Assembly (NCBI GenBank): GCA_013298625.1
Contig: JAAFIF010000047.1
Span: forward strand, 1-64,000
Source: Myxococcales bacterium
GTDB lineage: Bacteria > Myxococcota_A > Polyangia > Polyangiales > Ga0077539
Direction of reading: 5' to 3'
Length of the DNA: 64,000 nt
Made by a program: the position numbers and the translations under genes. Position 1 is the first letter of the stretch, and each line of letters opens with the position of its first letter. The notes under the pieces were generated by a model, which did not search any database, was not told the DNA's origin, and worked only from the letters and a program-made list of their open reading frames with translations. Shown piece by piece: positions 1-8,361 of this stretch.

Positions 1-16
1 GCTTCGAGCGTCGTTA

Positions 17-40
17 GCGGCGGGTTTGTCAACCCGCCGT
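17..40. terminator. GC-rich hairpin at left edge
   Basis: GGCGGGTT (19-26) and AACCCGCC (31-38) form a perfect 8-bp stem with a TGTC loop, extended by a C18-G39 pair. There is no T-tract on either side. It may terminate a gene lying left of the window or be a dispersed palindrome. No gene in the window begins here. Confidence 0.35.
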
Positions 41-155
41 GGAGGACACTGCGTTTCATTGGGTCGTTCGCTCGCTCGCTGCCCCGCACGATCTGCAATC
101 ACACCCATCCCCTATGGACTCCGCGACGCTTCGCCTGTGATTCGCCACACAGGTC

Positions 156-350
156 TTGGGCAGCCATCAGTCCGTGGGCTGCGAGCCGCTTCGCTGCTGT
201 TTATCCAGGCAAGATTTGGGCAACCATGAGCCTTGGGCTCCGGGCACTTTCGTCGCTGTTTCTCCACGCAGAATCTTGGTCGCCATGAGCCCTTGGGCTG
301 CGGGCCGCTTCGCCGCTGTTTCTCCGCACAGCACTTGGCTGGCCATGACG
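156..350. repeat. 60-bp direct tandem repeat, about three copies
   Basis: Units begin with TTGG at 156, 216, 276 and 335, a period of 60, 60 and 59 bp. Each carries the core GGGCTSCGRGC, then TTCG, GCTGTTT and TCC, and ends near a GCCATGA-like segment. A more degenerate copy may extend left to about 105. Short open frames run across it in several phases, but the divergence shows no codon pattern, so I treat the stretch before 434 as non-coding. Nothing else is recognisable between 40 and 433. Confidence 0.7.
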
Positions 351-433
351 GTCACCACGGGGATTTTCTGCGCCGGTGCGGCGGCGTGTCCATCGACGAG
401 CGACGGGCGCTGCTCCATGCTGACGATCCCTTC

Positions 434-1609
434 ATGACCTCTGCCCCGACGCTCGACGGAGCGACCCTTCGCGTGTGCTCTTCGATTGACGAGCTCGACG
501 CTGCTGCGTGGGACACGTTGCACACGGACGACGACTCGCCGTTCGTCGAGCACGCGTTTCTGTCGTGCCTCGAGCGCTCGGGGTGCGCGAGCGCCGAGCG
601 CGGCTGGAAGCCCTCGCACCTCGTGTGGACCGACGCGGACGGGGCGATCGTCGCGGCGGTGATCGCGTACGTGAAGGACCACTCCGAGGGGGAGTTCGTG
701 TTCGACTACAGCTGGGCCGACGCCTCGCAGCGCGCGGGGATCGCGTACTACCCGAAGCTGGTGGCGGCCGTTCCGTTTACGCCGGCGACGGGGCGCAGGC
801 TGCTCAGGGCTGCGCACGTGAGCGTCGATCGCGCGGCGGCGCTGGCGGTGGCGGCGATCCGCTACGTCGTGCGCGAGCGGTCGCTGTCGTCCGCGCACGT
901 GCTCTTCTGCCACGAAGACGAGTGCGCGGCCCTCGAGCGCGCCGGCCTCGCGCGCCGCGAAGGCGTGCAATTTCACTGGAACAACGACGGCTACCGCACG
1001 TTCGACGATTTTCTCGCCCGCTTTCAGAGCAAGCGCAGGACCGCGCTCAAGCGCGAGCGCGCGCAGGTCGCCAAGGACAACGTCGTGATCGAGACGCTGC
1101 GCGGCGACGCCCTCGACCCGTCGCTCGCGACAGAGATCTACGAGCTGTACCTCACGACGGTGGACAAGTTCGTCTGGGGCCGGCGCTACCTCAACGAGGC
1201 GTTCTTTCGCATGGTGCTCGAGCGCTGCCGCGACCGCGTCGAGTGGGTGCGCGCCAAGAGCCCCGAGGGCGCGGTGATCGCGGGGGCCTTCAACGCGACG
1301 CGCGGCGCGAAGCTCTACGGGCGCTACTGGGGAGCGCGCGAAGAGCGTCCGTTTTTGCACTTCAACGTCTGCTACTACCACTCGATCGAAGAGTCGATCG
1401 AGCGCGGGCTGCGGGTGTTCGAGCCCGGCGCGGGCGGAGAGCACAAGCTCGTGCGCGGCTTCGACCCGACGCTGACGTACAGCGCGCACTGGATCGAACA
1501 CGACGGGCTCGACCGCGCCGTGCGTGGATTTTTGCAGAGAGAAGTGCGCTCGATGCGCGAGGCCGTCGAGCGCGAGCGCGCCGAGGGGCCGCTGCGCCGA
1601 AAGCCCTGA
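434..1609 (+). CDS. COG3146/DUF482 family GNAT-like acyltransferase
   Basis: 391 residues. It belongs to the peptidogalycan-biosynthesis-like COG3146 family, a FemAB/GNAT-fold group whose substrate is not established. Family hallmarks are seen: FDYSWADA followed by a YYPKLVAAVPFTPATG block near residues 95-120, a Lys/Arg-rich QSKRRTALKRER stretch, and the closing block EPGAGGEHKLVRGFDP with SAHWI. The frame stays open upstream to 233, but I chose the ATG at 434 because the family starts close to this point and the DNA before it is a 60-bp tandem repeat. It is transcribed alone and converges on the large Cys-rich gene that follows. A cytoplasmic acyltransferase is inferred; the reaction is unknown. 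Confidence 0.85.
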   Translation: MTSAPTLDGATLRVCSSIDELDAAAWDTLHTDDDSPFVEHAFLSCLERSGCASAERGWKPSHLVWTDADGAIVAAVIAYVKDHSEGEFVFDYSWADASQRAGIAYYPKLVAAVPFTPATGRRLLRAAHVSVDRAAALAVAAIRYVVRERSLSSAHVLFCHEDECAALERAGLARREGVQFHWNNDGYRTFDDFLARFQSKRRTALKRERAQVAKDNVVIETLRGDALDPSLATEIYELYLTTVDKFVWGRRYLNEAFFRMVLERCRDRVEWVRAKSPEGAVIAGAFNATRGAKLYGRYWGAREERPFLHFNVCYYHSIEESIERGLRVFEPGAGGEHKLVRGFDPTLTYSAHWIEHDGLDRAVRGFLQREVRSMREAVERERAEGPLRRKP

Positions 1610-1612
1610 GCC

Positions 1613-1631
1613 CGACGACGATCGCTCGTCG
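1613..1631. terminator. Short hairpin between convergent genes
   Basis: CGACGA (1613-1618) pairs with TCGTCG (1626-1631) around a 7-nt loop, four bases after the acyltransferase stop codon and before the end of the opposing gene. There is no T-run, so any terminator role rests on position alone. Confidence 0.3.
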
Positions 1632-1685
1632 CTTGCTCGGTCCCCACCCTCCCTACGATCCCCCGCAGCAGCGCTGACCGTCGCT

Positions 1686-4600
1686 TTACGCGGCGCGACG
1701 GCGGCGAGCGCGCGTCACGACGATCGCCGCTGCGAGCAGCGCGAGCGCCACAGGAGCGCCCTGCGTCGGTCCCGTCGGCGTCGTGCGGCAGCCGCATCCA
1801 GAGCCCGAGAGCCCGTCGTTCTCGGAGCCCGGTCCGTCGCCGCTCGCGTCGCTCATCGTCGCTGCGTCCGCGCGCGCGTCCGTGCGCACGTCGGCCCTCG
1901 CGTCGATGCGCGCGTCTGCGCCCGCTTCGAGCGCAGCGTCAGCGCTCGCGTCCATCGCCTCGCTCGCGTCTTCGCTCGCGTCGGCGACGAGCACGTCCTC
2001 CCCTGCGTCGTCGCCTGCTTCGCTCGCCGCGTCTTCGCCTGCGTCCGGCGCTGCTGCGTCTGCCGCTGCGTCGTCGGCTGCGTCCGCTGCTGCGTCGTCG
2101 CTCGCTGCGTCGCCGCCTGCGTCCGGCGCTGCTGCGTCGTCGCTGGCGTCCGCTGCTGCGTCGCCCGCGTCCGAGCACACGGCGCCTGCGTCCTCGGGCG
2201 GAGCGCCCATCAGGCACGTGCCCATTCCGTTGCAGGACTCTTCGCCGTTGCAGAACACGCCGTCGCTGCAGGTGGTCCCGGCCATCGCGTTCGAGAGCTC
2301 GCAAGAGCCCGTGGTGTTGTTGCACGCGTTGACCTGGCACGCGTTCATCGAGGGAGCGCACACAACGGGGGTCCCGGGCTGGCACACTCCGGTTGCGTTG
2401 CAGGTCTCGTCGCCGTTGCAGCGGTTCATGTCCGCGCACGAAGTACCGGCAGAAACGAACCCGTCGACCGGGCACGCGGTGGCGACTCCGTCGCACGTCT
2501 CGGCGTTGTCGCACGCGCCTGCGCTCGGTCGACACACCGTGGTGTTGGACGCGACGAAGTCCGCAGGGCACGCCGCGGCAGAGCCCGAGCAGCTCTCGGC
2601 GATGTCGCACGCACCCGCGCTCGCGCGGCACACGGTGGTGTTGGGGGCGAACGAATCCGCGGGGCAGACGCCGGTCGTTCCGTCGCAGGTCTCGGCGGTG
2701 TCGCACACGCCCGCGCTCGCGCGGCACACGGTGGTCGCCGGAGCGACGGTGTCCGCAGGGCACGCCGCAGCAGAGCCCGTGCAGGTCTCTGCCGAGTCGC
2801 ACGCGCCCGCGCTCGCGCGGCACACGACGGTGTTCGCCGCGAAGCCGTCGACGGGGCACGCAGCGCTCGAGCCCGTGCACGACTCCGCCGTGTCGCAGTC
2901 GCCTGCGCTCGCGCGGCACGTCACGGTCGCTGGTTGAAAGCCGTCCGCTGGACACGCGGTGGTGCTTCCGTCGCACGATTCAGCGGTGTCGCACGCGCCT
3001 GCGCTCGCGCGGCACACGGTCGTCGCCGGAGCGACTGTGTCCGCAGGGCACGCAGCGCTCGATCCCGTGCACGTCTCTGCCGAGTCGCACGCGCCTGCGC
3101 TCGCGCGGCACACGACGGTGTTCGCTGCGAAGCCGTCGACCGGACACGCTGTGGTGCTTCCGTCGCACGTCTCAGCGGCGTCGCACGTGCCCGTGCTCGC
3201 ACGGCAAACGGTGGTCGCGGGCTCGACGCTGTCCGCGGGGCACGCGTTGTTCATTCCGTCGCACACCTCGGCGGCGTCGCAGGCGCCCGCGCTGGACCTG
3301 CAGGTGGTCGCGCCGGAGGCCTTCATGTCCATCGGACACACGTTCGAGAGTCCGTCGCACGTCTCGGCGACGTCGCACGCGCCGCCGCTCGGGCGGCACA
3401 CGGTCATCATCGGCGAGACTTGATCCATCGGGCACACGGCGCTCATGCCTGTGCACGCCTCGGCCATGTCGCACGCGCTCGCGGCGGCGCGGCACGTCGT
3501 GCCTGCGACCGCGAAGCCGTCCGCAGGACACGTGGCGCTCGAGCCTGTGCACGTCTCGGCGACGTCGCACACGCCTCCGGTGGCGCTGCGGCACACCGTG
3601 GTGTTCGCCGCGAAGCCGTCGGCGGGGCAGGCCAGCGAGGTTCCGTCGCACGTCTCGGGCACGTCGCAGTCTCCTGCGGACGCGCGGCAGGTGAACCCTG
3701 GAGCGCGAACGCCGCAGAGGTTGAGCGTGCACGCTCCGCAGGCTCCGCACGCCATGTCGTTGGCGCAGAGGCCCGTCGCGATGGTGAAGTCCGTCGTGCA
3801 GTTGTCCGTGTCGCCGAAGGTCGTCTGGTTGCGCGAGGCCGCGTTGTTGGCAGGCGGCGCGGTCATCGCGGTGACGCCGGCGTACGCGCCGGTTCCGTAC
3901 ACGATGATGTCGAGCGCGGTGTGCGACGGGTCGAGCAAGATGAGCTCGTCGTTGGCCGCGAGGATGAGGTTGCCGACGGTTCCCGAGCTCCATCCCGCGT
4001 ACTGCGGCATGTCGGGGACGGTCGCGTCGTTGGAGGTCCACTCGGCGTCGGGCTTGCTGCCGAAGCGGCCGAAGTAGCTCACCGCGTCTTGGGCGGCGAT
4101 GAAGGTCGCGCCCGCCGCGAGGGTGGCCGTCGTCGGAAACGAGACGCTCGACTCGGTCCCGTCGAGCGTCTCTTCTTCCGTGAAGCGATAGCCCGCGAGC
4201 GAGATGGGCCCGGGGGTCATGTTGCGCATCGCGAACCACTCGCCGCCGCCCGCGGCGTCGTCGGTGGCGTTGGAGACGTACCGCGTGATGAGCAGCGGCG
4301 CGTACGCGTCGCCGCTGGTACCGTTGAAGTGCACGTCGAAGCTGTAGTCGACGCGCTGATCGCTCACTTCGTTGAAGGTGTTGAGCGTCGCGCTCGTGCG
4401 GGGCGTGCCGTAGTCGCTGATTACGTCGATCGCGTTGGAGATGCTCGCTCCGCCGAGGTCGACGGTGTTGCCGCCGGCTTGCTCGCGAAAGGTCGCCACG
4501 GTGAATCGCAGCGGCGTCGCAGGCGGCGCGGTCAGCCCGAGCGCCGCCCACGGGACGGTCATCTCCAAGTTGGTCACGCCCCCTGCGGTCGCGACGCCGA

Positions 4601-5129
4601 CGGCGACGCTGGGGTCGACCACCGTGAACGCCGTGTCGAACACGCGCGCGGTGCTCCCTGCGGTGAACTGCGTCTGAATCAAGCGCTCCCACCGCGCGCC
4701 CTCGGCGGTCACGGTGTCCGCGAAGCCGGCGAAATTGTTCTGCCCGCTGCCGTTGAGCTGATTGGTGTCGATCGCGATCTGCAGCTGCACGGGGTTTGCT
4801 CCCGTGTGCGCGCTCGCGTTGTTGAGCGTCACGAAGAACGAGAGCCCTGCGGCGCTGCTCGTCACGCGGAGCCTCGTGAGGTCCGCGATCGTCTCGGGCG
4901 AGGCGAGGTCCGTGCGCGTGTCCGCTGCCCTGTCGCGCCAGACGTAGCTGCCCTCGCCGCTCGCGCCGCGGGCGATGATCCCGAGGTTGTCTGCGTTGGC
5001 CTCTCGGTTGAGCCACTCGGTCGCGGCGCCGTCGACCGTCACGGGGTGAGCGTGCGCGGTCGACTGGCTACAGATCCACGTTGTGAGCGCGCACAGCGCG
5101 ACGCTCAGCCGTCGTATCGGGTTCGTCAT
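1686..5129 (-). CDS. Secreted multi-domain protein: LTD domain, disintegrin-like Cys repeats, MYXO-CTERM-like tail
   Basis: 1147 residues. Order seen: a Sec signal peptide cut after AHA; a DOMON/glucodextranase-like beta domain to about residue 270; a lamin-tail-domain-like region at about 290-400 (LLITRY, GEWFAMRN, SLAGYRF); then about residues 478-900 with 13 repeats of roughly 31 residues patterned CRASAGxCDxAExCxGxxxxCPAD; an Asp/Ala-rich linker at about 985-1100; and a C-terminal SGCGCR motif, hydrophobic helix and ARRRRAA tail. That end resembles the MYXO-CTERM sorting signal known from Myxococcota, so surface anchoring after cleavage near the Cys is expected. ATG at 5129 follows GAAGGGA. 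It is divergent from another Cys-rich gene. Function unknown; adhesion or matrix structure is inference. Confidence 0.85.
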   Translation of the reverse strand: MTNPIRRLSVALCALTTWICSQSTAHAHPVTVDGAATEWLNREANADNLGIIARGASGEGSYVWRDRAADTRTDLASPETIADLTRLRVTSSAAGLSFFVTLNNASAHTGANPVQLQIAIDTNQLNGSGQNNFAGFADTVTAEGARWERLIQTQFTAGSTARVFDTAFTVVDPSVAVGVATAGGVTNLEMTVPWAALGLTAPPATPLRFTVATFREQAGGNTVDLGGASISNAIDVISDYGTPRTSATLNTFNEVSDQRVDYSFDVHFNGTSGDAYAPLLITRYVSNATDDAAGGGEWFAMRNMTPGPISLAGYRFTEEETLDGTESSVSFPTTATLAAGATFIAAQDAVSYFGRFGSKPDAEWTSNDATVPDMPQYAGWSSGTVGNLILAANDELILLDPSHTALDIIVYGTGAYAGVTAMTAPPANNAASRNQTTFGDTDNCTTDFTIATGLCANDMACGACGACTLNLCGVRAPGFTCRASAGDCDVPETCDGTSLACPADGFAANTTVCRSATGGVCDVAETCTGSSATCPADGFAVAGTTCRAAASACDMAEACTGMSAVCPMDQVSPMMTVCRPSGGACDVAETCDGLSNVCPMDMKASGATTCRSSAGACDAAEVCDGMNNACPADSVEPATTVCRASTGTCDAAETCDGSTTACPVDGFAANTVVCRASAGACDSAETCTGSSAACPADTVAPATTVCRASAGACDTAESCDGSTTACPADGFQPATVTCRASAGDCDTAESCTGSSAACPVDGFAANTVVCRASAGACDSAETCTGSAAACPADTVAPATTVCRASAGVCDTAETCDGTTGVCPADSFAPNTTVCRASAGACDIAESCSGSAAACPADFVASNTTVCRPSAGACDNAETCDGVATACPVDGFVSAGTSCADMNRCNGDETCNATGVCQPGTPVVCAPSMNACQVNACNNTTGSCELSNAMAGTTCSDGVFCNGEESCNGMGTCLMGAPPEDAGAVCSDAGDAAADASDDAAAPDAGGDAASDDAAADAADDAAADAAAPDAGEDAASEAGDDAGEDVLVADASEDASEAMDASADAALEAGADARIDARADVRTDARADAATMSDASGDGPGSENDGLSGSGCGCRTTPTGPTQGAPVALALLAAAIVVTRARRRRAA
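2440..3720 (-). repeat. Coding tandem repeat of about 93 bp, 13 copies
   Basis: This DNA encodes the disintegrin-like CRASAGxCD...CPAD units. Units differ at third positions and at a few residues, but some neighbours are almost identical: the two copies carrying CDSAETCTGS, around 2800 and 3080, have nearly the same sequence. That suggests recent duplication or gene conversion within the array. Confidence 0.75.
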
Positions 5130-5150
5130 GGGAGTCCCTTCGGTCGAAAA

Positions 5151-5162
5151 TTACCGCGGTAA
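5151..5162. promoter_or_regulatory. Perfect 12-bp palindrome in divergent promoter
   Basis: TTACCGCGGTAA is self-complementary over all 12 bases. It lies 22 bp upstream of the leftward start (5129) and 161 bp upstream of the rightward start (5323), inside the only non-coding gap shared by two divergent Cys-rich surface-protein genes. Position and symmetry suggest an operator. No regulator is encoded next to it. Confidence 0.4.
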
Positions 5163-5322
5163 ACAGCGATCAGTGCCCGCAGACTTCTCGCTCCTTCGCG
5201 GTGTTTTCTCGAATGTCACTCGCGCGAACCGCTCGCTGCACGAGGGCGCAGTTTCCTTCGTCGCGCGTCGTCTTCGCGGTAGACTCAGTGCTTCTACTCA
5301 CTTTGCCTGAGGACCCTGCCGC

Positions 5323-8300
5323 ATGAAGACGCTCTCTCGATTGTCCTGTGCAGTGATCCCGATGCTCGTCGCGTGCTCGACGCCGCCGGTGGCGACGCGC
5401 GACGCAGCGGCGACCGACGCTGGCCGTGACGGGGCAAATCCCCCCGTCGACGCGGCGATGGACGCGCAGCCCGACAGCGGCGATCCCTGTGCGACGGACC
5501 CCAACTGCGGACGCGACGCTGCTCCCGAAGCGGCTGTCGACGCTGGCGCCGATGCGACGATGCAGTGCCCGATGGGCCTCTCGGCGTGCGGCGGGATGTG
5601 CGTCGACACGATCACCGATCGCGCCAACTGCGGGGCGTGCGGCGTCGCGTGCGCGGCGAACCAGACGTGCACGATGGGCGCGTGCATCGAGCGCTGTCCG
5701 CTCGGGCAGACCCGCTGCGGCGCGCTGTGCGTGGACACGTCGGTCGACAACAGCAACTGCGGGAGCTGCGGACGAGCGTGCGCTGCGCGCGAGACGTGCT
5801 CGATGAGCAACTGCGTCGCGGACTGTCCTATGGGCCAGAGCGCCTGCGGCGGCGCGTGTGTGGACACGACGACGAGCGACAGTCACTGCGGCATGTGCGG
5901 CAACGCGTGCGCGGCGTCCGAGCGCTGCGTGACGGGGATGTGTCGGTCGCGCTGCGCGGCGGGCGAGGCGTTTTGCGGCGGGGTCTGTCAGAACACGCAG
6001 ACGAGCAACGCGCACTGCGGCGCGTGCAACAACGCGTGTCCCGCGGGCCAGAGCTGCTCGATGGGTGTGTGTTCGCTCACGTGCATGGCGCCCACGATGC
6101 GGTGCGGCGGGGTGTGCATCGACACGACGTCGAGCGCGAGCAACTGCGGCTCGTGCGGGGCGGCGTGCCCGCCAGCAGCCAACGGAACGCCCGTGTGCGC
6201 TGGATCGCGCTGCGGGCTCACGTGCGCGTCGGGCTTCGGCAACTGCGACGGCAGCAACGCAAACGGCTGCGAGGTCGACACGCGATCGAGCCTCGCGCAC
6301 TGCGGCGCGTGCGGTCGAACGTGCGCTGCTGGGGCCAATCAGAGCGCGACGTGCTCGCTGGGCGCGTGCTTGTTGCGCTGCGCTGCGGGCTTCGGCGACT
6401 GCGACGGCAACGCGGCCAACGGCTGCGAGACCGACGTGAACTTCTCGGTTACGCACTGCGGCGTGTGCGGGCGCTCGTGCCCGGCGCCGATCAACGGGCT
6501 GGCTTCGTGCTCGAGCGGCGTGTGCGGGACGATCTGCAACCGCGGTGATTTGCTGTGCGGCGCGGCGCCGGGCGTGTGCGCCAACCCGCTGAGCGACCCG
6601 AACAACTGCGGCGCGTGCGGCAACCGGTGCGCGGCGGGGCAGAGCTGCGTGGCGGGCGCGTGTCGTGCGGTGTGCCCTGCGGGGCAGACCGCCTGCGGCC
6701 CGTCGATGACGTGCGTGGACTTGAACAGCAACGCAGCGAACTGCGGCGCGTGCAGTCGCGCGTGCGCCGCGGGCGAGAGCTGCGCGAGCGGTGCGTGCCT
6801 CGCGCCGTTTCGCGTGACGAGCTTCGGAACGACCTGCAACACGGTCAACACCGAGCAGCTGCACGGCGATCAGCGGGGCAGCCTCGCGGTGGGCGCGACG
6901 CGCTTGTTCGTCAACGCGGACCAGGGCATGGCGAGCTTCGACCCGTTGACGGTCGCGACCGCGCCCAACGTCGTGGGCACGAGCCTCGACGGCGCTGTGC
7001 ACGACTTGTTCACCGGGCAGCTCTTTGTGCTCGGCGACGCGCAGGGGCCCATTCAGTGGCTCACGGGGATGCGCTCGGTCGATCGATTGTGGCGCGCGTA
7101 CCAGGGCGTGTGGGATCGCTCGTCGCCGGTGATGCTCTCGCGCAGCATCGCGATCGACACGAGCGGCAGCTCGATCGGCGTGTACAACGGCGGAGGCCGC
7201 GCGATCGTGCACACCACCAACGTGTACGACATCAATTTGTCGACCGGGCTCGTGACCGATCGCGGCGCGATGGCGCAGCCGACGCGGGTGTTTCCCGAGA
7301 GCTTTCGAACGACGGGCATCGTCGAGCAGTCGGGCTCGTCCATCTATCTCACGAACATTCAGAGCTCGACGGCGATCGCGCGAACGCTGGTCCCGTCGGG
7401 CGTGACGACGACGGTGGCGATGTTCACCAACCTCGGCGATGCGGCGCACTTCACGGTGTACTCCGCGGGCGCGAGCAGCCGATGGCTCATGCGCTTCGAG
7501 GGCTCGAGCCAGTTCGGCGTCGTGCCCGAGGGGCTCGTGAGCTGCCCCGTGACGGTCACGCAGAACACAACGACCGGCGACCTCACTGTGGGCGGCTACA
7601 CGGTGGCGGGCTGCACCGTGGTCGACACCAACGCGATCGCCGGTGACGACCGCGGGCCGATCGCCGTCGGGTACGGAGAGGCGTACGTGGTCGGCGACGG
7701 CGGGACGATTCGCTTCGCGAGCGCGGCGACTCCAGTGCTGACCAGCGCGTTCGCCGTGGGCTCGCGCGGCGATCACGTGGTGTACAACCTCGCCAACGGG
7801 GCGCTCTTCGGGCTGTACACGGACTCGCTGCCGCTGCACTCGAACATCGGGATCGTGTCGGTCAATCGGCTCGTTCCGCTGAGCGAAGGCAACCTGCTTC
7901 CGGCGGGCGCGGGCATCACGCTGAGCCAGCCGATCTCGATCAACACGTCGGACTCCAGCGCGAACATGGTGTTCAACGGCTGGGATCGCCTCGTCATCTT
8001 CACTGGCGGCCGCCTGTGGAACGTCAACCTCTCGAACGGCGACGTCCGCGACTTCGGCGCGCTCGTCTCGCCCACGCATTGGACCAACGAGCAGTGGGCG
8101 AGCGTGGGCATCGTCGAGAGCACGGGCTCTGCGACGGACCTCGTGTACGTCGAGAGCGGCACGCGCATCGCGCGCCTGCGCGTCGGCACCGGCGCGATCA
8201 GCACCGCCGGCGCGTTCACGATGCTCGGCGACATGGGCACGATCGGCTTCTCTCCGGCGCGCAACCGTTGGTACTGGCAGGCCGAGTACACCAACCAGTT

Positions 8301-8358
8301 CGCTGCGATGCCGAGCGCCGAGTGGGTCGGCACGTGCAACGCGACCTTCGCGCGCTGA
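5323..8358 (+). CDS. Large Cys-rich lipoprotein with NCGxCG repeats and a C-terminal propeller-like region
   Basis: 1011 residues. Residues 1-18 are a lipoprotein signal ending in the lipobox LVAC. An Asp/Ala/Pro linker runs to about 80. From about 84 to 500 come repeats of the form CxxGxxxCGGxCVDTxxDxxNCGxCGxxC, a style common in myxobacterial secreted proteins, interspersed with two CDGxxxNGCE units. The last 500 residues have two similar halves beginning GDQRGSLAVG and GDDRGPIAVG, each with a long beta-rich stretch, probably a propeller. ATG at 5323 follows GAGGA. It is divergent from another Cys-rich surface gene, and its stop is 3 bp from the opposing gene's end. Extracytoplasmic, binding partner unknown. 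Confidence 0.8.
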   Translation: MKTLSRLSCAVIPMLVACSTPPVATRDAAATDAGRDGANPPVDAAMDAQPDSGDPCATDPNCGRDAAPEAAVDAGADATMQCPMGLSACGGMCVDTITDRANCGACGVACAANQTCTMGACIERCPLGQTRCGALCVDTSVDNSNCGSCGRACAARETCSMSNCVADCPMGQSACGGACVDTTTSDSHCGMCGNACAASERCVTGMCRSRCAAGEAFCGGVCQNTQTSNAHCGACNNACPAGQSCSMGVCSLTCMAPTMRCGGVCIDTTSSASNCGSCGAACPPAANGTPVCAGSRCGLTCASGFGNCDGSNANGCEVDTRSSLAHCGACGRTCAAGANQSATCSLGACLLRCAAGFGDCDGNAANGCETDVNFSVTHCGVCGRSCPAPINGLASCSSGVCGTICNRGDLLCGAAPGVCANPLSDPNNCGACGNRCAAGQSCVAGACRAVCPAGQTACGPSMTCVDLNSNAANCGACSRACAAGESCASGACLAPFRVTSFGTTCNTVNTEQLHGDQRGSLAVGATRLFVNADQGMASFDPLTVATAPNVVGTSLDGAVHDLFTGQLFVLGDAQGPIQWLTGMRSVDRLWRAYQGVWDRSSPVMLSRSIAIDTSGSSIGVYNGGGRAIVHTTNVYDINLSTGLVTDRGAMAQPTRVFPESFRTTGIVEQSGSSIYLTNIQSSTAIARTLVPSGVTTTVAMFTNLGDAAHFTVYSAGASSRWLMRFEGSSQFGVVPEGLVSCPVTVTQNTTTGDLTVGGYTVAGCTVVDTNAIAGDDRGPIAVGYGEAYVVGDGGTIRFASAATPVLTSAFAVGSRGDHVVYNLANGALFGLYTDSLPLHSNIGIVSVNRLVPLSEGNLLPAGAGITLSQPISINTSDSSANMVFNGWDRLVIFTGGRLWNVNLSNGDVRDFGALVSPTHWTNEQWASVGIVESTGSATDLVYVESGTRIARLRVGTGAISTAGAFTMLGDMGTIGFSPARNRWYWQAEYTNQFAAMPSAEWVGTCNATFAR

Positions 8359-8361
8359 GCG

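Noticed and set aside
156..350. Possible CRISPR array
   Set aside because: Units are direct tandem 60-mers without a constant repeat plus variable spacer, too diverged, and no cas genes are present.
1524..5162. 1212-residue rightward open frame overlapping the disintegrin-repeat gene
   Set aside because: Arg/Ala/Val-rich with no signal peptide or motif; the opposite strand encodes a protein with a signal peptide, regular Cys repeats and a sorting tail.
5170..8079. 969-residue leftward frame across the NCGxCG lipoprotein
   Set aside because: Same reason: Arg/Ala-rich antisense frame, while the plus strand has a lipobox and regular Cys repeats.
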